Notes: a model not told the origin generated them from the sequence alone. DNA of 64,000 nt from Paragonimus westermani (GCA_008508345.1 QNGE01000979.1:119358-183357), one strand, 5' to 3'. Counted from the first letter of the stretch, positions 47,946 to 62,309 are shown. Translations and numbers: made by a program.

Positions 47946-50089
47946 CTAAAGCCAGAAAGAAGTGATGCGATTGTAATTAGTTGGTTTACGTGTTGAATAA
48001 AAAAAGAAATGACTAACTACAGTCTGTTACTTTCTGATTTGCATTTTTTTAACAGATCCATTTGTTAGAGTTGATAGCGTCACAAAAATCAGACAACACA
48101 TAAAATTGACGATTTTCATATGTCAGTGTTTTTGATTCCATCGACCTTCTGCACACACTTCAAATTTTACCTTGCCAGTTAAATTAACAGAAACGACTAA
48201 ATCCTCACTTCGTTCCTGACAGTGTTGCGAACAATATCAGAATAGTCAGCGCGTTGCTTACTAAAAAACTACTGCAGGATTTGGGCTCACTTTAGTGGTG
48301 AAGTTGCGCGTTAGTGCGAGTTCTAACAGCAGAAACCTCAGGTCTGATGCATCTTTTTCGATAAGTCAGTTTAGAAATTCCATTTAACTGTGAAAGCTGT
48401 AACCAATATTTTTCAGTTAAGACAAAAACTTTGTTCATAAATGCCGCTGATTGAAGCTGGCAGTCACTAGTGTGAGTTTGTACCTTTGTCAAGTTTCATG
48501 AAATTTGTTTTAATTTCACGGTAATCTAACCGCTTCTAAATTGAAGTTCTTCAGCCAACGTATATCGTACTTAAAGTTACACGCATAACCCCTTTCACAT
48601 AACAATAAATATATGGCACGATGTCCATAAAGAATGGCTCCTACTTATGACTGAAACTGCTGAGAGGTGTCAATTGCGTGCGTTTCACAGACGTGAGATG
48701 TATTCTTACTATTTATTATTATTATTATTCTGAACTTGATATGTGAACTTGGAACTTGGAACCAGAAGAGCAAGGAAGTGAAGTTGATGAGTTGAGTAAA
48801 TTTAAAGACGGAAAGGATGATCAGCAGTGAACGACGAGTATCAGAGTAAACGTAGCCCTAGAATAAACATCACTGAACTTAAACCCGTCCTGTAGTATTT
48901 CTTGCTGTCTGTTTCCATAGTGCGTCTAGCTTTGGAAACGAACGCCCACAACCGTAGTTCTTATCTTGTAAGAGAGTTAGCAACTATTCGGTGTGTTCAC
49001 AGATAGGCCATTCGAACAAGAACGGTGTCAGTAAGAGCCTCTCTTATATTGAACCTAGAGAAGTTTGGTCAATTCTTTAGGTTGCATATAACCGGTGAGA
49101 GACCCGATTCTCACCTGCACCCTCAAGGTCATCCATTGATAAGTCATCGCTTCTTGAAATATGATGAAGTCATATGAGGTAAGTTGCTGATAGTGTACTA
49201 CACAACGCGCTAATTAGTTAGTAGGAAAAACCGCTACAGGCCGCGCACACCGAGACAAGCTTCTCATATCCATAGTCAGTGATTAGCAAGATTTATAATG
49301 CAGCAACTTAAGTGAATATGTGGGAACTGACTGACAGTATAAGCCTCCCAGCCAATCTCTAAGGTTACCGTCACACGTCAGCAGCGGTGCATGCCAGATA
49401 GAACGTAGGTTCAGCGTTGTTCAGCGTTGAATTACAGTATACTTCACTCCTCGTAATATCACCAAACTTCCTGGTTATTTCTTGCCGTTCAATTCCTTTT
49501 TGAACCTGTGAAACGATCGACATGCTTTTCAAAGACAGTGCAAGTGACTAAAGCAAACGAAGAGCCATTCCTTCTTAAGTGAAATCTCACAAACCTGTTC
49601 GTGTGCTTCCAGTTGCCCCGAAGGACAACAGATGACGTTTGGGCGACATTTTTATGTGCCAAGTTAGTGTGATATGTTGATTAGTCGACCACATTTTGTA
49701 CAATGAATTATTGTGCAATACGAGCAAGAAAATCTTCTTCAGTAGCGCTTATTTCAATACACGATAAATCCACCAGAGCAAGCGAATTGCATTTGAACTA
49801 AAAATGTATTTTTCTCCAAAATTTGGTCGCGTTATTGTTCTGCACCGAATGTTATGGGGAAAATAAACTGTTACATTAAAAATATTTGGCAATGGAATTT
49901 TATCAGTTACGTAGACATAATACTTTATGAATCTGAGACAATCTACACAACAGTGGCCACATCCAGTTATACCTAACTGTGCCATCCTCATAACAATCAT
50001 GAACCTGACCGAAAGATACAGTGGTTTGAGCCGTTAATTATCACAGTATTGAGGGAGATGTCAAGAAAGGAAATGTTGCTGAAAATCTT
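47946..50089 (-). other. Probable intron upstream of the receptor exon
   Basis: The receptor exon begins with a split codon after an AG, so the preceding sequence must be intron. The stretch shows no TM1/TM2-like frame on the minus strand. It includes the (ATT)n tract at 48714. Confidence 0.5.
48714..48729. repeat. (ATT)n simple repeat
   Basis: A short TTATTATTATTATTATT run is followed by GAACTTG-type repeats (about 48732-48760). Similar TTA tracts close the non-LTR relic at 50.1 kb, so this may mark the 3' end of another, unrecognised retroelement copy. Confidence 0.6.
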
Positions 50090-51170
50090 ACAGCAAAAAT
50101 AATAACATTAATAATAATAGAGGATTGGCCGGAAGAGCTAGAAATTGTATTGATTCAGTTCGGTACTGATTGCGACACACTGCTATCTTGAATCGTGTGC
50201 CCAAACGGTGATTTGAGTGATCACGAGCACCTAGGCAAGGCAGGCGTAACATTCTCACTTTGTTCAATGGAACAGTCAAGGTCTCCGTATTTCATTACCA
50301 TGTTGTTGCTTGACTGCCACGCATTCTTCTCCAAATGTTGATAATCTCAACATGTCATGGTGAATAAAGTAAACGATTAAATAGCATACTTTGTACGTGA
50401 CTTAACCATTGTGGGCTGGACAGTGCGATTGGATAAACAAGTGATCGAGCATCCCGAGCATTTTTGAATATGCGCTGGCGAGCGGTCTTATTACTCACGC
50501 GATGCGTCCGCTTGATATCGGCAAATTGTTGGAGACAACGGTGGTCTAACATAGCAAGTTTTCTGACATCTCCGCTGCGAACAGACCACGTTTCCGAATT
50601 ATAGGACGAAACACGACACACACAAGTATCATGTATCATCCCTTTTCAGCCACAACGAAACTTTTTGAAATTGGTCTGTTCGTCTCGCTTGGCATTGCGG
50701 TTGCAAACGTTTCATTACCATGCAAGCTGGTACCATCAGTGAACAAATGTTCCAGCCTATTGTTAACTTTACGTTCCAAAATATGCGCTGAAACATCCAT
50801 GTGACCTGAATGCCAAGCTCGGCAAATATACAAATTCCAAACCATCAACCGGAGCTCCGAACACGACTACAGTTCCCAGCTATCAGAAACGACTGAACGT
50901 CTTTTATGCGCCGCAGATGATGCAGACTAGCAAGGCCAATTCGTGCCTGCGTTGTCCTTGCTGATATCTCATCAACACTATTACAGACCGACGAGTTAGT
51001 ACTGCCCAGGTACGTCAGGCTGTCTACGGTCTAGAACTTATTACCTGCAACGAAAACAGTAGAAGTGGAAGCACTCCAGTCTTGAATGAGCAATTGAAGT
51101 TTGCTGGAGCGAAGCGCATTTCCTATAAACCTGGAAGGTCCGTTTCTTCAAATAATGTTGCGGTCAAACA
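50090..51170 (-). pseudogene. Non-LTR retrotransposon RT C-terminal relic with 3' TTA-type tail
   Basis: Read on the minus strand from 51170 downwards, the segment shows FAPAKLQLLIQDW, then SLTYLGSTNSS...DEISARTTQARIGLASLHHLRRIKD. After a foreign stretch (about 50890-50645) come SETWSVRSGDVRKL and DHRCLQQF...HRVSN. Further on are PQWLSHV, WRRMRGSQATTW, LNKVRMLRLP and finally SIQFLALPANP. This order is diagnostic for the C-terminal half of RT and the tail of a common fluke non-LTR retrotransposon. It ends in TTATTATTAATG-type repeats at about 50120-50090, like the element's 3' end. Several stops and frameshifts show it is dead. It is 5'-truncated at about 51170, as usual for target-primed insertion. 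It lies upstream of the receptor exon on the same strand, perhaps in an intron. Confidence 0.8.
50645..50890 (-). other. Insertion inside the non-LTR relic (open frame, origin unknown)
   Basis: About 245 bases interrupt the element between RRIKDVQSFL and the SETW motif. The insert carries an open minus-strand frame (50848-50636) reading ILERKVNNRLEHLFTDGT, which does not correspond to the RT expected there. I do not recognise it. It could be a later insertion or a family-specific domain. Confidence 0.4.
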
Positions 51171-54100
51171 GGGGATGATTGTAAGATGGTATTGCTAGGT
51201 CACATGCAGTTAAAATGAGCTAAAACATAATAACTGGATTGGTGTGAAATGAAATGGTTCACACTTCAAATATCAGCCAGTTCATTGCCTTTTTCTCACG
51301 CCCACTAATTCTCTGACAAGTGATTTACATAACACTTTCTCGCCTAATTGAAAACTTGGCTACTGGCGTTTATTCGTCAGCAGAATTGATGTATTTTTCT
51401 GCACTTTCCACCTGATGAAATAAGGTCAGTGAAAACCTTGGTGAAACTTGCTTCTGGTAGGCAAATCTACTGAACCGTTTGTGCCCACGAAAACAGCTAA
51501 ATGCTCACATAAATGGACTTCAAAATGATCTACGTAACACGGACCTTCGCATTTTACAAATGGATATTAACATACAACTTGTGAGCAGAAAAGAGAAACC
51601 GCGGGTAGTTAATGAATGTACCCTGTGTAGAATATCATACTGGTACATTTGATGCTGTTGGTCTTTGAATATCCTACTGATTTACTGCAATATTCACAGT
51701 ACTAATAATATAGAGCCAACTTGGTTAAGACCCCCAAATTAATCTTAATAATATCTTGCTCGGATATAACAGTTGGCGAGACATTTCGCAACCATTTGTT
51801 TGACTGTCGGATATAACATTTTTCGACCGCTTTAGAAACCTGTGTGAAATCCATGGTAATTATGCATTCATTGCAAGAGCTTTGGTTATTTCTCTGCAAA
51901 GATGGTTAAACTAACTGACGCTTATGCAAATCCTCGTCTCATTAGTAATCCGAATAACATTTCAATACTTAACAGATTCAGGAATGTTCGACTGGTTCGG
52001 GAAAAGTTGTGGGCCAGAACACACTAGTTGGATTATATTTATACATGCATGTAGACAACGATTCCGGTGGATGAATTAATAAATATTTTAGTAAATGCCC
52101 CAATAAATGTTCAGGATATTGCGATAACTGGGGCATTTCTGTATACTTCCTCTACCATTTATGGTTGATAATATTTAACAAGCACAGCGGTTTGGATGGA
52201 TTTCCAGGCAAACGGTTTCTACCTGTAGTCTTGCTGATTTGTTATTGCACCTGACTTTAATAGATGTAGCTTCTGTAGGTCACCAGTGTTGTGATATGTT
52301 TGGCGAAGTTCGTATAATCACAAAATTCTTGACGATCGCCGATTTTTACCTGCGTAGAAGGCATTATCGATGCAATAAAATATTGTCTTGCTTACGAAGA
52401 TAATTGGCACTCACTATTCTTTAAACTCGTTGCTGGCTGCTAATTGTAACTAGTAAAAATGACTGAATCGTCATCCTTACAGTTAGACTGAACAATCTGT
52501 GCACGTAATTTCTTGAAAATTTGCTATTCACTTGAGATTTGGTAGTCTTCGCTACCACAGGTAGCCTTGTTAGAACCCAATGTGATTGAGCAACAGCCGT
52601 ATTGCCCTTAAAACAGGAGGAGAGAGTAAACATGGCACTTCAAACGCATCGAAACGAATGTTTAAAACACAGGGTTTGCATTCATTTACTGAATTATTTG
52701 TACTAAAATAGTCTTGTTACAAGGTTTGCCTAACGGATTCTGCTAAATCAGAATAAATTTGAGTGGTTTTGTTTCGTGATCATTATTTTTCAACTGTTCT
52801 CTACTAAGTTCATTGTGTTTGGCCCTGTTTATTAGAAGATGTTTTATTCCAGAGTAGTTTGCGTCCCAACAAGAATAAAACCAGTGATGAAACATAAGTT
52901 CGTCGGAGTCAATTAATTTATGGCGCAACGACCCAAAATTGTTCCGCATAATCGTGTGAATCAGCTTTCAAGCACGCTTAATCCACGAAAGTTTCGCAGG
53001 TGAACAATAGTGCCCGCTTATTTCATCTACTCTATGCTTGCACATTCGGACGCTTTTTCGGTTCGAAAATATGGCATATGCTGGGATGTACATATGGAAT
53101 GATATTCTGTTTTGACCCAACTTGAAAACTCCTGTTGCCGAACATTTTGATGTGCTCAATTATGGGCGATTAGTTTGGGGTTCATAGGCTATTTTCTCAT
53201 TTGAATAACCGCTGGGGATTTTGGTAATATACTTCAAATCTCAATCGCCGCTGATATGTCTTGTCATTCCAGTAAATCTTTTGGTCACTCCCTTTCCGAC
53301 AGGGGATTTCGCCATTTGTTTGCTCATATTATGGATCTTTAGTAATGTACATTATCGTTACCACTAGAGTTTGGTAACGGTTCACAATTCGATGTTTAAA
53401 AAGCTGTGAACTACTGGGGAGCTTCAATATGATGGAAGTTCAAAGCCTATGATGATGAAAACGTTAAGGTTAATTACGAGTAAGTTCTAGTGTATACCTT
53501 CTCATCCTCAATGTTTATGCAGTCGTGCTGCAGTAAATTTCACAGACACGAAACAGTTTTCTTGCCTTCTCACGACACACCCTTGATGGTAAAAAATTCT
53601 TATTCCGGTTAATTGCGTCATCGTGAAGTGAAGTTTTACAGTGGTGATCAGAAGTGCTTCTTGAATTGCAAATGTAAATAATGTTAAACATTCGCCGTTT
53701 CGTCCTTCAAACGAACCCGGAATTCAGTCATTAATATACGTTCATTATTATTACAATCATATTGCCGTATGATGAAAGCGGTTTAATTTTCCATTCCCAA
53801 AATGACCCGTTCACCAACTGCCTACTCCTTTACAAATAATGCCATTTTTCTTGGACATCTCGTCTACTTTGAACAAGCTTATGACGTGGTGTTATTGGAC
53901 CGACTAAGTTTTCGCCAGAGTTAGAAGCCTACTTTTTTATTGAAGCATTCTGGCCTTCTTTTCAGTGATCTTACTCAATCGTTTGTTTATTTTTTGTTGT
54001 TTTTCTCTGAATGTGATGTTGACTTGATTTATTATTTGTGTTGCACGGCACATGGCAACAAAAAGTAACTTTCTGCGAGAGGTTTTTTCTTGTGTGCTCA

Positions 54101-57100
54101 AAGATTTTACACTAATGATATTCTTTTCATATGGTCAGAAGAACAGCTAAAATAGACACCTATCCGTAGGCATTGTTAGATTCCACCATGGTTATTCACA
54201 ACCTCTTAAAGCATTGTTTTGCGAAGGCCGAAGCAATGAGTAATGATATTGTGCAGACGTCTGTTACGATTTCGTAACCAAGTTTCATTCATCTGTCTTT
54301 CATCAAATCCAGCTGTAATAATATCTGAATGTCATTGGGATCGAGGGTCAGAAAAACACCCACCGACGTTTAATCTCCCGTTTTACGTCATATCAAAAAG
54401 AGTGGCTATTGCAACCCGCCTATAGATTTTATGCAGTATTTGTTCTCTTTATTGTCACCGAACAAACTCGTCAATTTGTATGAGATATACATGGGTGGAG
54501 CAGTACAACTTATCTTGTCCAGATGCAGGAATACTACTTTTCGAAACCGTTGCTTGATTCTCCAGTCGTTATCGTTTCAATGCAGCGGTTCTGATCGTTC
54601 GTCTGAGTTATCACAGAAGAGAAAATTATTACCATCGATGCAAAGTCGACTTCCAGGACTTCAATGAATGCTTGCATTGTAGTCACGCAATGTTTAATAG
54701 GTTGACTGAAATTCAGTGCCATATCGAGTATAGCAACAACGTGAAAAATAACGATTTCTAATTACATTTGTACTTCTTTATTGACCTTGTGCGTTAATAG
54801 TTAATTCAGAACTTAGAACGACATTCTGTATAGTTTTTCATTCACTGAGCTGGGATAACAGTGACTGGTTAATTGCCGTTTGTGGGGCATACCCCTAATT
54901 GTTTTAATGTTCTTCGGTGACAATTTGTCCCGAAATAAATTACGGCTCTATTCTTCCATCATTTTTATCATGACACTGGACTTTTGGACCCTCACTTGAA
55001 TTTGTATCAAATATGTCCCACCGGGTGACCAACTGGTATTCGTAGGCTTGTGAAATCTCATTGGCTAAAGTTTCCAACAGGTGGAGCTTATCCCTGTGTA
55101 CTTTTCGACCGCTTTGCTGATAGATTTGCGCTATGTTGTTGTATCTAGACGGTAAATGTATATGTCAGGTTGTTGCACAATGTCAATTACATTACACCAG
55201 ACAGAAAAAGCGGTGAACCGTGATGTGACTATCTAGGTACAGCAGAAGTTGGCTTCAGGTTAAGAATGCGCTGACAGCACTTTGCACCAATTTGTAGCGT
55301 TCGAATAAATCACATTAACCCCAGAAATACACTGATATATTATTTACATAACAGACGCTGATTCGAGAGACATAGAGATTATGGATTAATTGACCTTCAA
55401 CTACTTTTGAACAGAATAATCCGATTTATGGCCGGTGACAATGAGCCCGAATCATTTTTGCATGAGATTATTTGAGAGTTAGCCCATCGTAAATCTGAAG
55501 TATTTATGTATTCAGCCTCAACGGTTTGTCTTAATCTCAATCAACCCTGCTCAGTGACAGCTGATTTATTCGGCGGTTACTGATAAACTGAGTTAATTTG
55601 AGGTTCTGCAAAATGAGTAGTGTCTACAACGGCGAAACCATTCATAGAAGATATAACAAACTATAAAAGAAAGAACCTTGCAAAAATATTGCTGCCAAGT
55701 TAGAAATTTACTCCTATATTTACCAGGATAAAACTGCGAACGAAATCAATTTCTAAAACATTGATCGAAAGTGATCGAAAATTGTTCATAAGAAATCAAA
55801 GGCGATAAGCAAGTCAGGATATGGAAACTTTTGGTTCACATGGCCTGCTCCTTGAATACAAAGTAAGACAAATTGTCTAACATGTTAGCATGTATCAACA
55901 CACATAAAACCACTTATTTTATGTGGCGACGCCTGACAAATTAAAACAGTGATTAAACAAGACGTCGTAAAATAAAATCGGCTACGGTGTCATAGCAACC
56001 ATACAGACTGTATCAAAACTTCCTGTGGGCAGAAAAATGATCGGTATCGCCTGACAGAGAGAGCTTCCGTAAATTACCAGGAGGGTAGACAGCGTCATCT
56101 ATGGCGTGCACATTAAATGTCCAGAGGCGAGTTTACAGAACCTGTACGACTGTCGGAAGTGACGGCATAATGAACGGTACGCTGAGCGTCATTCCAATCT
56201 CCACAGTGACTGACTAGCTGGTGGCTACGTGTCTCTCAATCGTTGATTAAAATTCAACTGTGTTGTGTAGCTGAAGCCTGAAGTTGTTGAAATTCACCAA
56301 GGCTATGCTGTCCAAAGTTTTGTCAAACGGTTTTCGGCAAGTTATGACGTCTTTCAGGATTTTTGAAGATAACCTCAAATAAACGCATTCTTTTCATTAT
56401 TATTCGCTCATTACCAAATATTTGATAATTTGTGCACAACCTGAGGACACAGTAACAACGTTTTTATGGAACGAAAGAAAAACCTACCCCATCTTTCGCC
56501 GCGTAAGATTGACCTGCGTCGAGAAGACGATAACCTGTTTCTTACATTGATGATACTGGAGGTATTATACATTCTTTCGTTCACGAAATACATTATTTTC
56601 ACTCTTAAAGTTTACCTCTCCCTTGGGTAAAATACATTTTATGCTACAGGTGGTTCTTTTTTCTCTAAAATCGTTGTTTTTGTTAGCGAAAAGCAAGCGT
56701 ACTGCTTCAACCCACTTTAATGTATCTGTCAAAATAAATGGGGCATTTTCCAGAAAACATATGTCATATTTTCTGTTCCAATATAACCAATGTTTGGTTA
56801 GGTTATAAGTATATACTGTTTCGGACATGCTAATTTGCATCAACGCACCTTATATGTAAAATAATCTATTTGATTAGGTGATGTTCCTAGCACACGACTG
56901 AGCGGTTACTAAAACGCATGAAAATAATGAAAACAACATTTATTCACATGAACCCGACGAACATGGGCTTCTTCCAAAATGGAACACCCAGAGTGACTGT
57001 CGAATCAATGAAGCATTCCTATCTCGCAGACGTAATCTCCTTATGAAACGAATGAAATCATAGTGATATTCAGAATCCTTAAGGAATATTCCATCAGCTT

Positions 57101-60100
57101 ATTACCAGAACAGTGGTGTATAGGTGGTCTTTCTAGGTCTTTACTCTTCCGTCTGATTGATTCTCTCGGAGAACTAACTTGTTGGAGCACATCTGCGAGA
57201 AAAATAATGTTTGCGGACAGACATTGGTATTCTTGAACAAAAAGTACTGATATCCTGGAACGGTAGTGCCGTTTCTAGAAGTTTGATTCAGAATACCTCT
57301 ACGCTGTTGAAAATCAGTACCACTTTCAATTTGGAATAGTTGAAAGATGTACAAACCAAAACACCGTTTTGTCCGTTAATAGACACCAGAAATAACCACA
57401 TACGAATGTCCAAATTCAAAATACTACCGTTCTCTTCGGAACACTAAGAGAGATCCAGCAGTATGCTTACTCAGACGGTTAACTGGAGCAATCTGTTTGC
57501 GTCGAAGATAACACCACATATTCTAAGCTGTGGACCTTGTCTAGTGCAGGTAGTGCCGACATGCTTAACATAGCGAGTCACGTTTGTGATTTAGTTTAGA
57601 AACACTGTTAACATCCTACGATAACTGGATGCTCAGCGAACGAATAACAACGACGAAAAACGGTAAGTTCATCAGATCACTCTGAAAGTGTTTTTGAATG
57701 AACACAGTTAGTGTTTTATTGAAACCATGTAACATATTTAAAAAACATTGGCCGCATTTCACTATTGAAGAACTGAGCACATCGCGTTGATTATTATAAG
57801 GGATTGAACGTTGCTTACGCGCATCACGTGCAATTTATCATAGGCTTTAAAGATGAACAGAGACGAAACAGTATCCAACCTCTTATGTCAGCAATGTTTC
57901 TGACTCATTTTCCCCAATCGCATGATGCTGCCCGTAAATGTAAATGCGGCCTTCTTACGGGCCTTGGCATTGTCAACACTTAATCGGTCTTCCTCAAGAC
58001 TGGGTAGTTAGTCATATATGTTACCAATTCGATTGCATTTTGCTGGTTCGTCCTCGTCTGTCAGTGGTCTGTGTCTACATTTGTCTTGTATTTGAACATT
58101 TGAAGGCCTGCTGCTTCCAGTCGTTGCAGTTCATCGCAAGAATGCAAACAATTCCAGGCTCGTTTCGTTTGCTCCGTCATATTGTTGATATTACTAATGT
58201 TATCCCGTTTCCAGCCACTTGGTTTCGTTCTGATATTTGGTACAATTGGTTATGCTTGCTCGCAGATCAACATTGTTTTTATCGAAATGTGACCCTCCTT
58301 TTTCAGGGATATTTAGTAAACCCGCTAGGTTCATGGAGGCAACAGATGGAAGAATTGTCAAGAGTTCTATTATATGAAGCACACCTTATCATGTAATTAT
58401 TTATCAGATTGCAACTGACAGGTACTCATATGATCTAATCATATGAGTATGATCCCTTTGTCTTATTGTCTACTTCGATTTCTGTCCAAACGTAAATAAA
58501 AATGCATACACATCCTGATGTTTGTGTATACTTGACAGCATATCCCGAACTCTTGCTATCGATAAAAATCCACTGTCTAAAAGAACGACAAAACACATCC
58601 AGAATCCACTTTTCATTAGTATGATATAATCATTATTGACCAGTGCGGAAACATTTTGGTTATGCTAACAACACTAATTTCTCTCGAAATGCCAAAATAA
58701 ATACAGTGTTGGAAGATATTTTTTATACGCGGTACTTAATTTCCCTATCAAGAATAGTTCCCAATTTATGACATGAAATCCGTCATGTTTGTTTACCACA
58801 AAACCACTGTTGCTGTTCTACTTCAAAAATCGAATAGATACGCCTGCACTTCAGTCATCCTCTTATTTTCCCCCAAACACATCTTGTTCGTTGCTGGTCC
58901 ACTGTAGTTGATGACAGCAAAATAACCTCTCCTTGAACGCGTGGGAATCAGTTATTCAATGCTACCTACGAGAGTTTTTGTTAGTTACCTAGTCGGTGTA
59001 TACCACGTGAATTTTTTTGAGTTGTGTCAAATTATCCCACTGACTGTTACTGTGTGTTGAGTGCTGGTCAAATTAATTCAGTGACAATCAATTCCCATTT
59101 TTGTTCCTGCAAATGTTGTCAAATATAAAATGTGTGATGGTTTGTACGTTGCTCTCACCGGACTTCATGAGGAATTTGTTGATAGGCATTATTGAATCAT
59201 CTGGGCTCTCGCTGACCCAGAGAATAATGATCAAAATGTGGGTTACGGAACTCTCCATTAAATATACACACCCCATCTTATGTAGGTTCGTCGACTTACG
59301 TGAACTGATAAAATTGGCTGGTTTCCAATGAGCACACGCTATATTTTACCATCAGTTATCTTCTGATGGTGAGTGGGTGAGATAAAGCATATATCAAAGG
59401 CATAGTCAATGTTGATGATACCATCATTATCCACGGTCATTTGTTAGGCATTACCGATTAGACTTTTTGATATGTTGTATGACGATCTTTCTGAGATAAA
59501 TTTAAAGTATGCGTATTGAAATGTTCAGCGCACCATAGTCTTTCGCATAGTTTTGAATGACCCACTATCGGTTATGTAAACTGAACCACACTACCAGCTT
59601 GTTGTACTGGCCGACCATAATCTGTCTACTGCTGGATTTTGTGATTGGGAAACAAAAGTTCACACCCACATTAGTCCGAGAGGAAATTCATACTTCCGGG
59701 CAGCATCATCGAGAATGTCAGTAATTGATACTCTTCAATTGCTCAGCATTGAAGTTTACTCTCGCTTTACCTTTCAACAAAGTTCTCCGCAGAAAGTTTT
59801 TGACGACATAGTAAATATGGCATGGTTAGAAAAATAAAGATCGAGGTTGCAACTGAACGCTTCTATAGACAGTCCGCTTCAAACTGAAGTGTCAACCAAA
59901 ATGACTGACACAGTGCATCACAACAGTAAACTATTTACCAAAATATGAAACGTTCTGCACGGATTTGTAAAATCCCTAAATTTCAAGCAATCGGATTAAT
60001 CGGTTAAAACGGTGAATTACGGTTCTAAGACCTCTCGATTATCGTTTGTTGGACCTACGTTTTACCCAATAATATCCAATACCGAACATGGTTAAGAAAC

Positions 60101-61803
60101 GTTTGAGAACAAGTCCATGATCAACAAACTACTGTGGCTCACTTGCGGTAAGTGATGCAACCAGCATAAACTCTGACTTCAAGAGATCATTTCCGTTAGC
60201 GTTAGGATCACAGTATTGCACGAAAAGTATGAAATGAAAATAGACTTAGACCTTTCAGTCTATTAAGTTAGTTTGGTACAGCATGGAAACCTGTCACAGT
60301 TGATCATGGCAATTGCATTCCCATAAACATTCCAGTTAGCGCTGTTTGAATAGAGGCGTCAGACTTGAGTTCTGCTCGTGTTAGGACTCGTCATTAGCTT
60401 AAATCTTTATTACGGCTAGAATAGTCATCCCAAGTTCGCTCTTAAGAAGCATCAATGTTCACCGGCCCATCATTGACCTCATATTAGTCACGTGTGATTC
60501 GACATACGTAAACACTCTGTCACACTCGGTAGTCAACGATGCCCAGATTGCCCGGTCGCCTCGAGAGGGAAAATACTGACTGACCTGCTGTCTTGGGTCA
60601 ATGCTATCATGATTAGCACTTGCAACCAAGTTGAAATCACAAAAAATTAACTTGAATGATATTTTGATTCACTAGTGAGTAGTGGGGGATTTTGGTAATT
60701 GTACGAAATGTCTGCTACGCGCAGTATGCAGCACTTACGGGGTGGCAGATGAAGAATGGAAACAGCTAATGCGGCGTAGAACAAAATGCAAATGTTTCAG
60801 GTCTTTTGGAATCTAAAGCTTCAATAAGTTTTTCTATATATAGGATACTGTCTCGAGGCAGCTAATCGCGACCAACTCAACAAAATGCAGAGAACGCGGA
60901 TCTGTGTCGTGTATTCTACTCTTGAACGTCGATTAGGGATTAAACGATGATCAATGCTCACCAATAGGTGTTTCAATTCTTTACCTGTCACCCTACTAGC
61001 GTTATGAATATGTACTCCTGGTGATTGTTATTTGGTTCCGGAGAGGCGATTAGAAATGCTAATACTCACCAGTGTTCTTCTCACTGCTATTTTTAAAAAT
61101 TGACGGAGGATTGCTTTCAAGTATACCGTTAACACTTCACTTATTCTTTTCAATCACAGGCCTGAAGCATGCATGCTGTAACCGGCAAGAAAATAAACAT
61201 AGACAGGGAATGGGCCCGCATAGAGTTGCATCAAGTATTGTGTTTTCTACACCAAGGCAAACCGGTGAGCTGCTTCAACCGTATTTTGCAGACAGCGCCG
61301 GCCGGTAAGTTCTGTTCAACATGGCGTCGCTGAAGATCAGTAAATTCGGGTTCTGATTTCGTGGTAATATTTTGAATGATCTAAAAGAATGAAATTTGTG
61401 ACCTGTTATCTTAGAGTATCTAGCAGGCTATTATGTTGGATTTCTAGCAAGGGATTAATTAAGATTGCCATACCATCAGTTGCGTGAAGGTCGTTTGGAT
61501 ATCTTCTGCTACGTGCTGAGATAGTTGCTGTCTGTTCTGCCTATGTAAATATCATTTCAACTACCGGTAACCTACTAGACAATGTTGGAAACAGAAGAGT
61601 CAGACAAACTGCGTCCTCGGTTTTAAGGAAACTATTTGAAACAGTTTGTTCCCTTGCTGAACTTGAGTAAAACAATGAGAAGACGTACTTCATATGATGT
61701 TCTCCGGAGTAACAGTTCGTACATTCTGATCACACACATACACGTAGCTAATTATAAACCAGTAAACAATTCCACAGAGCAGAAGTTATGGCCTAAGGGA
61801 TTA
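51171..61803. other. No recognised gene
   Basis: AT-rich, with scattered frames of up to 150 codons (57944-58396) that have no recognisable motif. Minus frames at 53159-52968 and 52949-52743 are somewhat protein-like but unsupported. If the receptor gene continues upstream, part of this may be its first intron. Confidence 0.4.
58423..58449. repeat. Perfect 11-base hairpin
   Basis: TACTCATATGA, five bases, then TCATATGAGTA. It is isolated, with no adjoining coding feature, and AT-rich, so it may be chance. Confidence 0.8.
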
Positions 61804-61998
61804 GAGAGACAGACATCAAAAGTGAAAATCAATTTTTTTATTCCGACTACCAGGGTATCCGCGGTGTCAACACAAATTGTCGTTAAACACACAGGGGGGA
61901 ATGTGGCGTTTTATGGTCAAAGCCTATGCAAATTGGAGTATGCGCTTCCTGTTGCTCCAAAAGACCACCGAGAACGTATCAGAAACTTTGAATATGTG
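61804..61998 (+). repeat. Left arm of a second long inverted repeat (hairpin locus 2)
   Basis: This arm pairs with the reverse complement of about 62107-62309. Similarity starts at ACAGACATCAAAAGTG and passes CTACCAGGGTA, a run of Gs in CACACAGGGGGG, and GTTGCTCCAAAAGA. By eye the arms are about four-fifths identical, so more diverged than locus 1. The frame from 61636 to 62013 and its partners on both strands come from the repeat itself. Confidence 0.85.
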
Positions 61999-62106
61999 TC
62001 CTGTTTGTATTAGGTGCCTTGCAACGGAAGATGCGAGGTGTCCTCCACTGGCATCTATAGAGACTCCTGGCGATTCTAATTGCGTCTCCAGCCATATGGG
62101 TACATG

Positions 62107-62309
62107 CTCCTTGATACACATAGTGGAAGTTTCTGACGCATTCTCGGCGATCTTTTGGAGCAACCGGAAACGCAAACTCCAGTTTGCTTAGGCTTTGGCC
62201 ATTAGAAGCCACAGTCCCCCCTGTGTGTTCAAAAACAATTTGCGTTGACAATGCGACTACCCTGGTAGTCGGCATTCAAAAATTTCAATTCTCACTTTTG
62301 ATGTCTGTC
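62107..62309 (-). repeat. Right arm of hairpin locus 2
   Basis: Reverse-complement partner of 61804-61998. The spacer between the arms is only about 108 bases. On the minus strand its frame reads PTTRVVALSTQIV, parallel to PTTRVSAVSTQIV in the left arm, which confirms duplicated sequence in opposite orientation. No sequence match to hairpin locus 1 was seen beyond chance. Confidence 0.85.

Noticed and set aside
57944..58396. 150-codon plus-strand open frame, the longest after the receptor
   Set aside because: The translation is rich in Cys, Trp, Phe and Leu with no motif, and an antisense frame overlaps it. No convincing splice or start context was found.
61636..62275. Overlapping open frames on both strands at 61.6-62.3 kb
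   Set aside because: They mirror each other because the sequence is an inverted repeat. There is no independent sign of a protein-coding gene.
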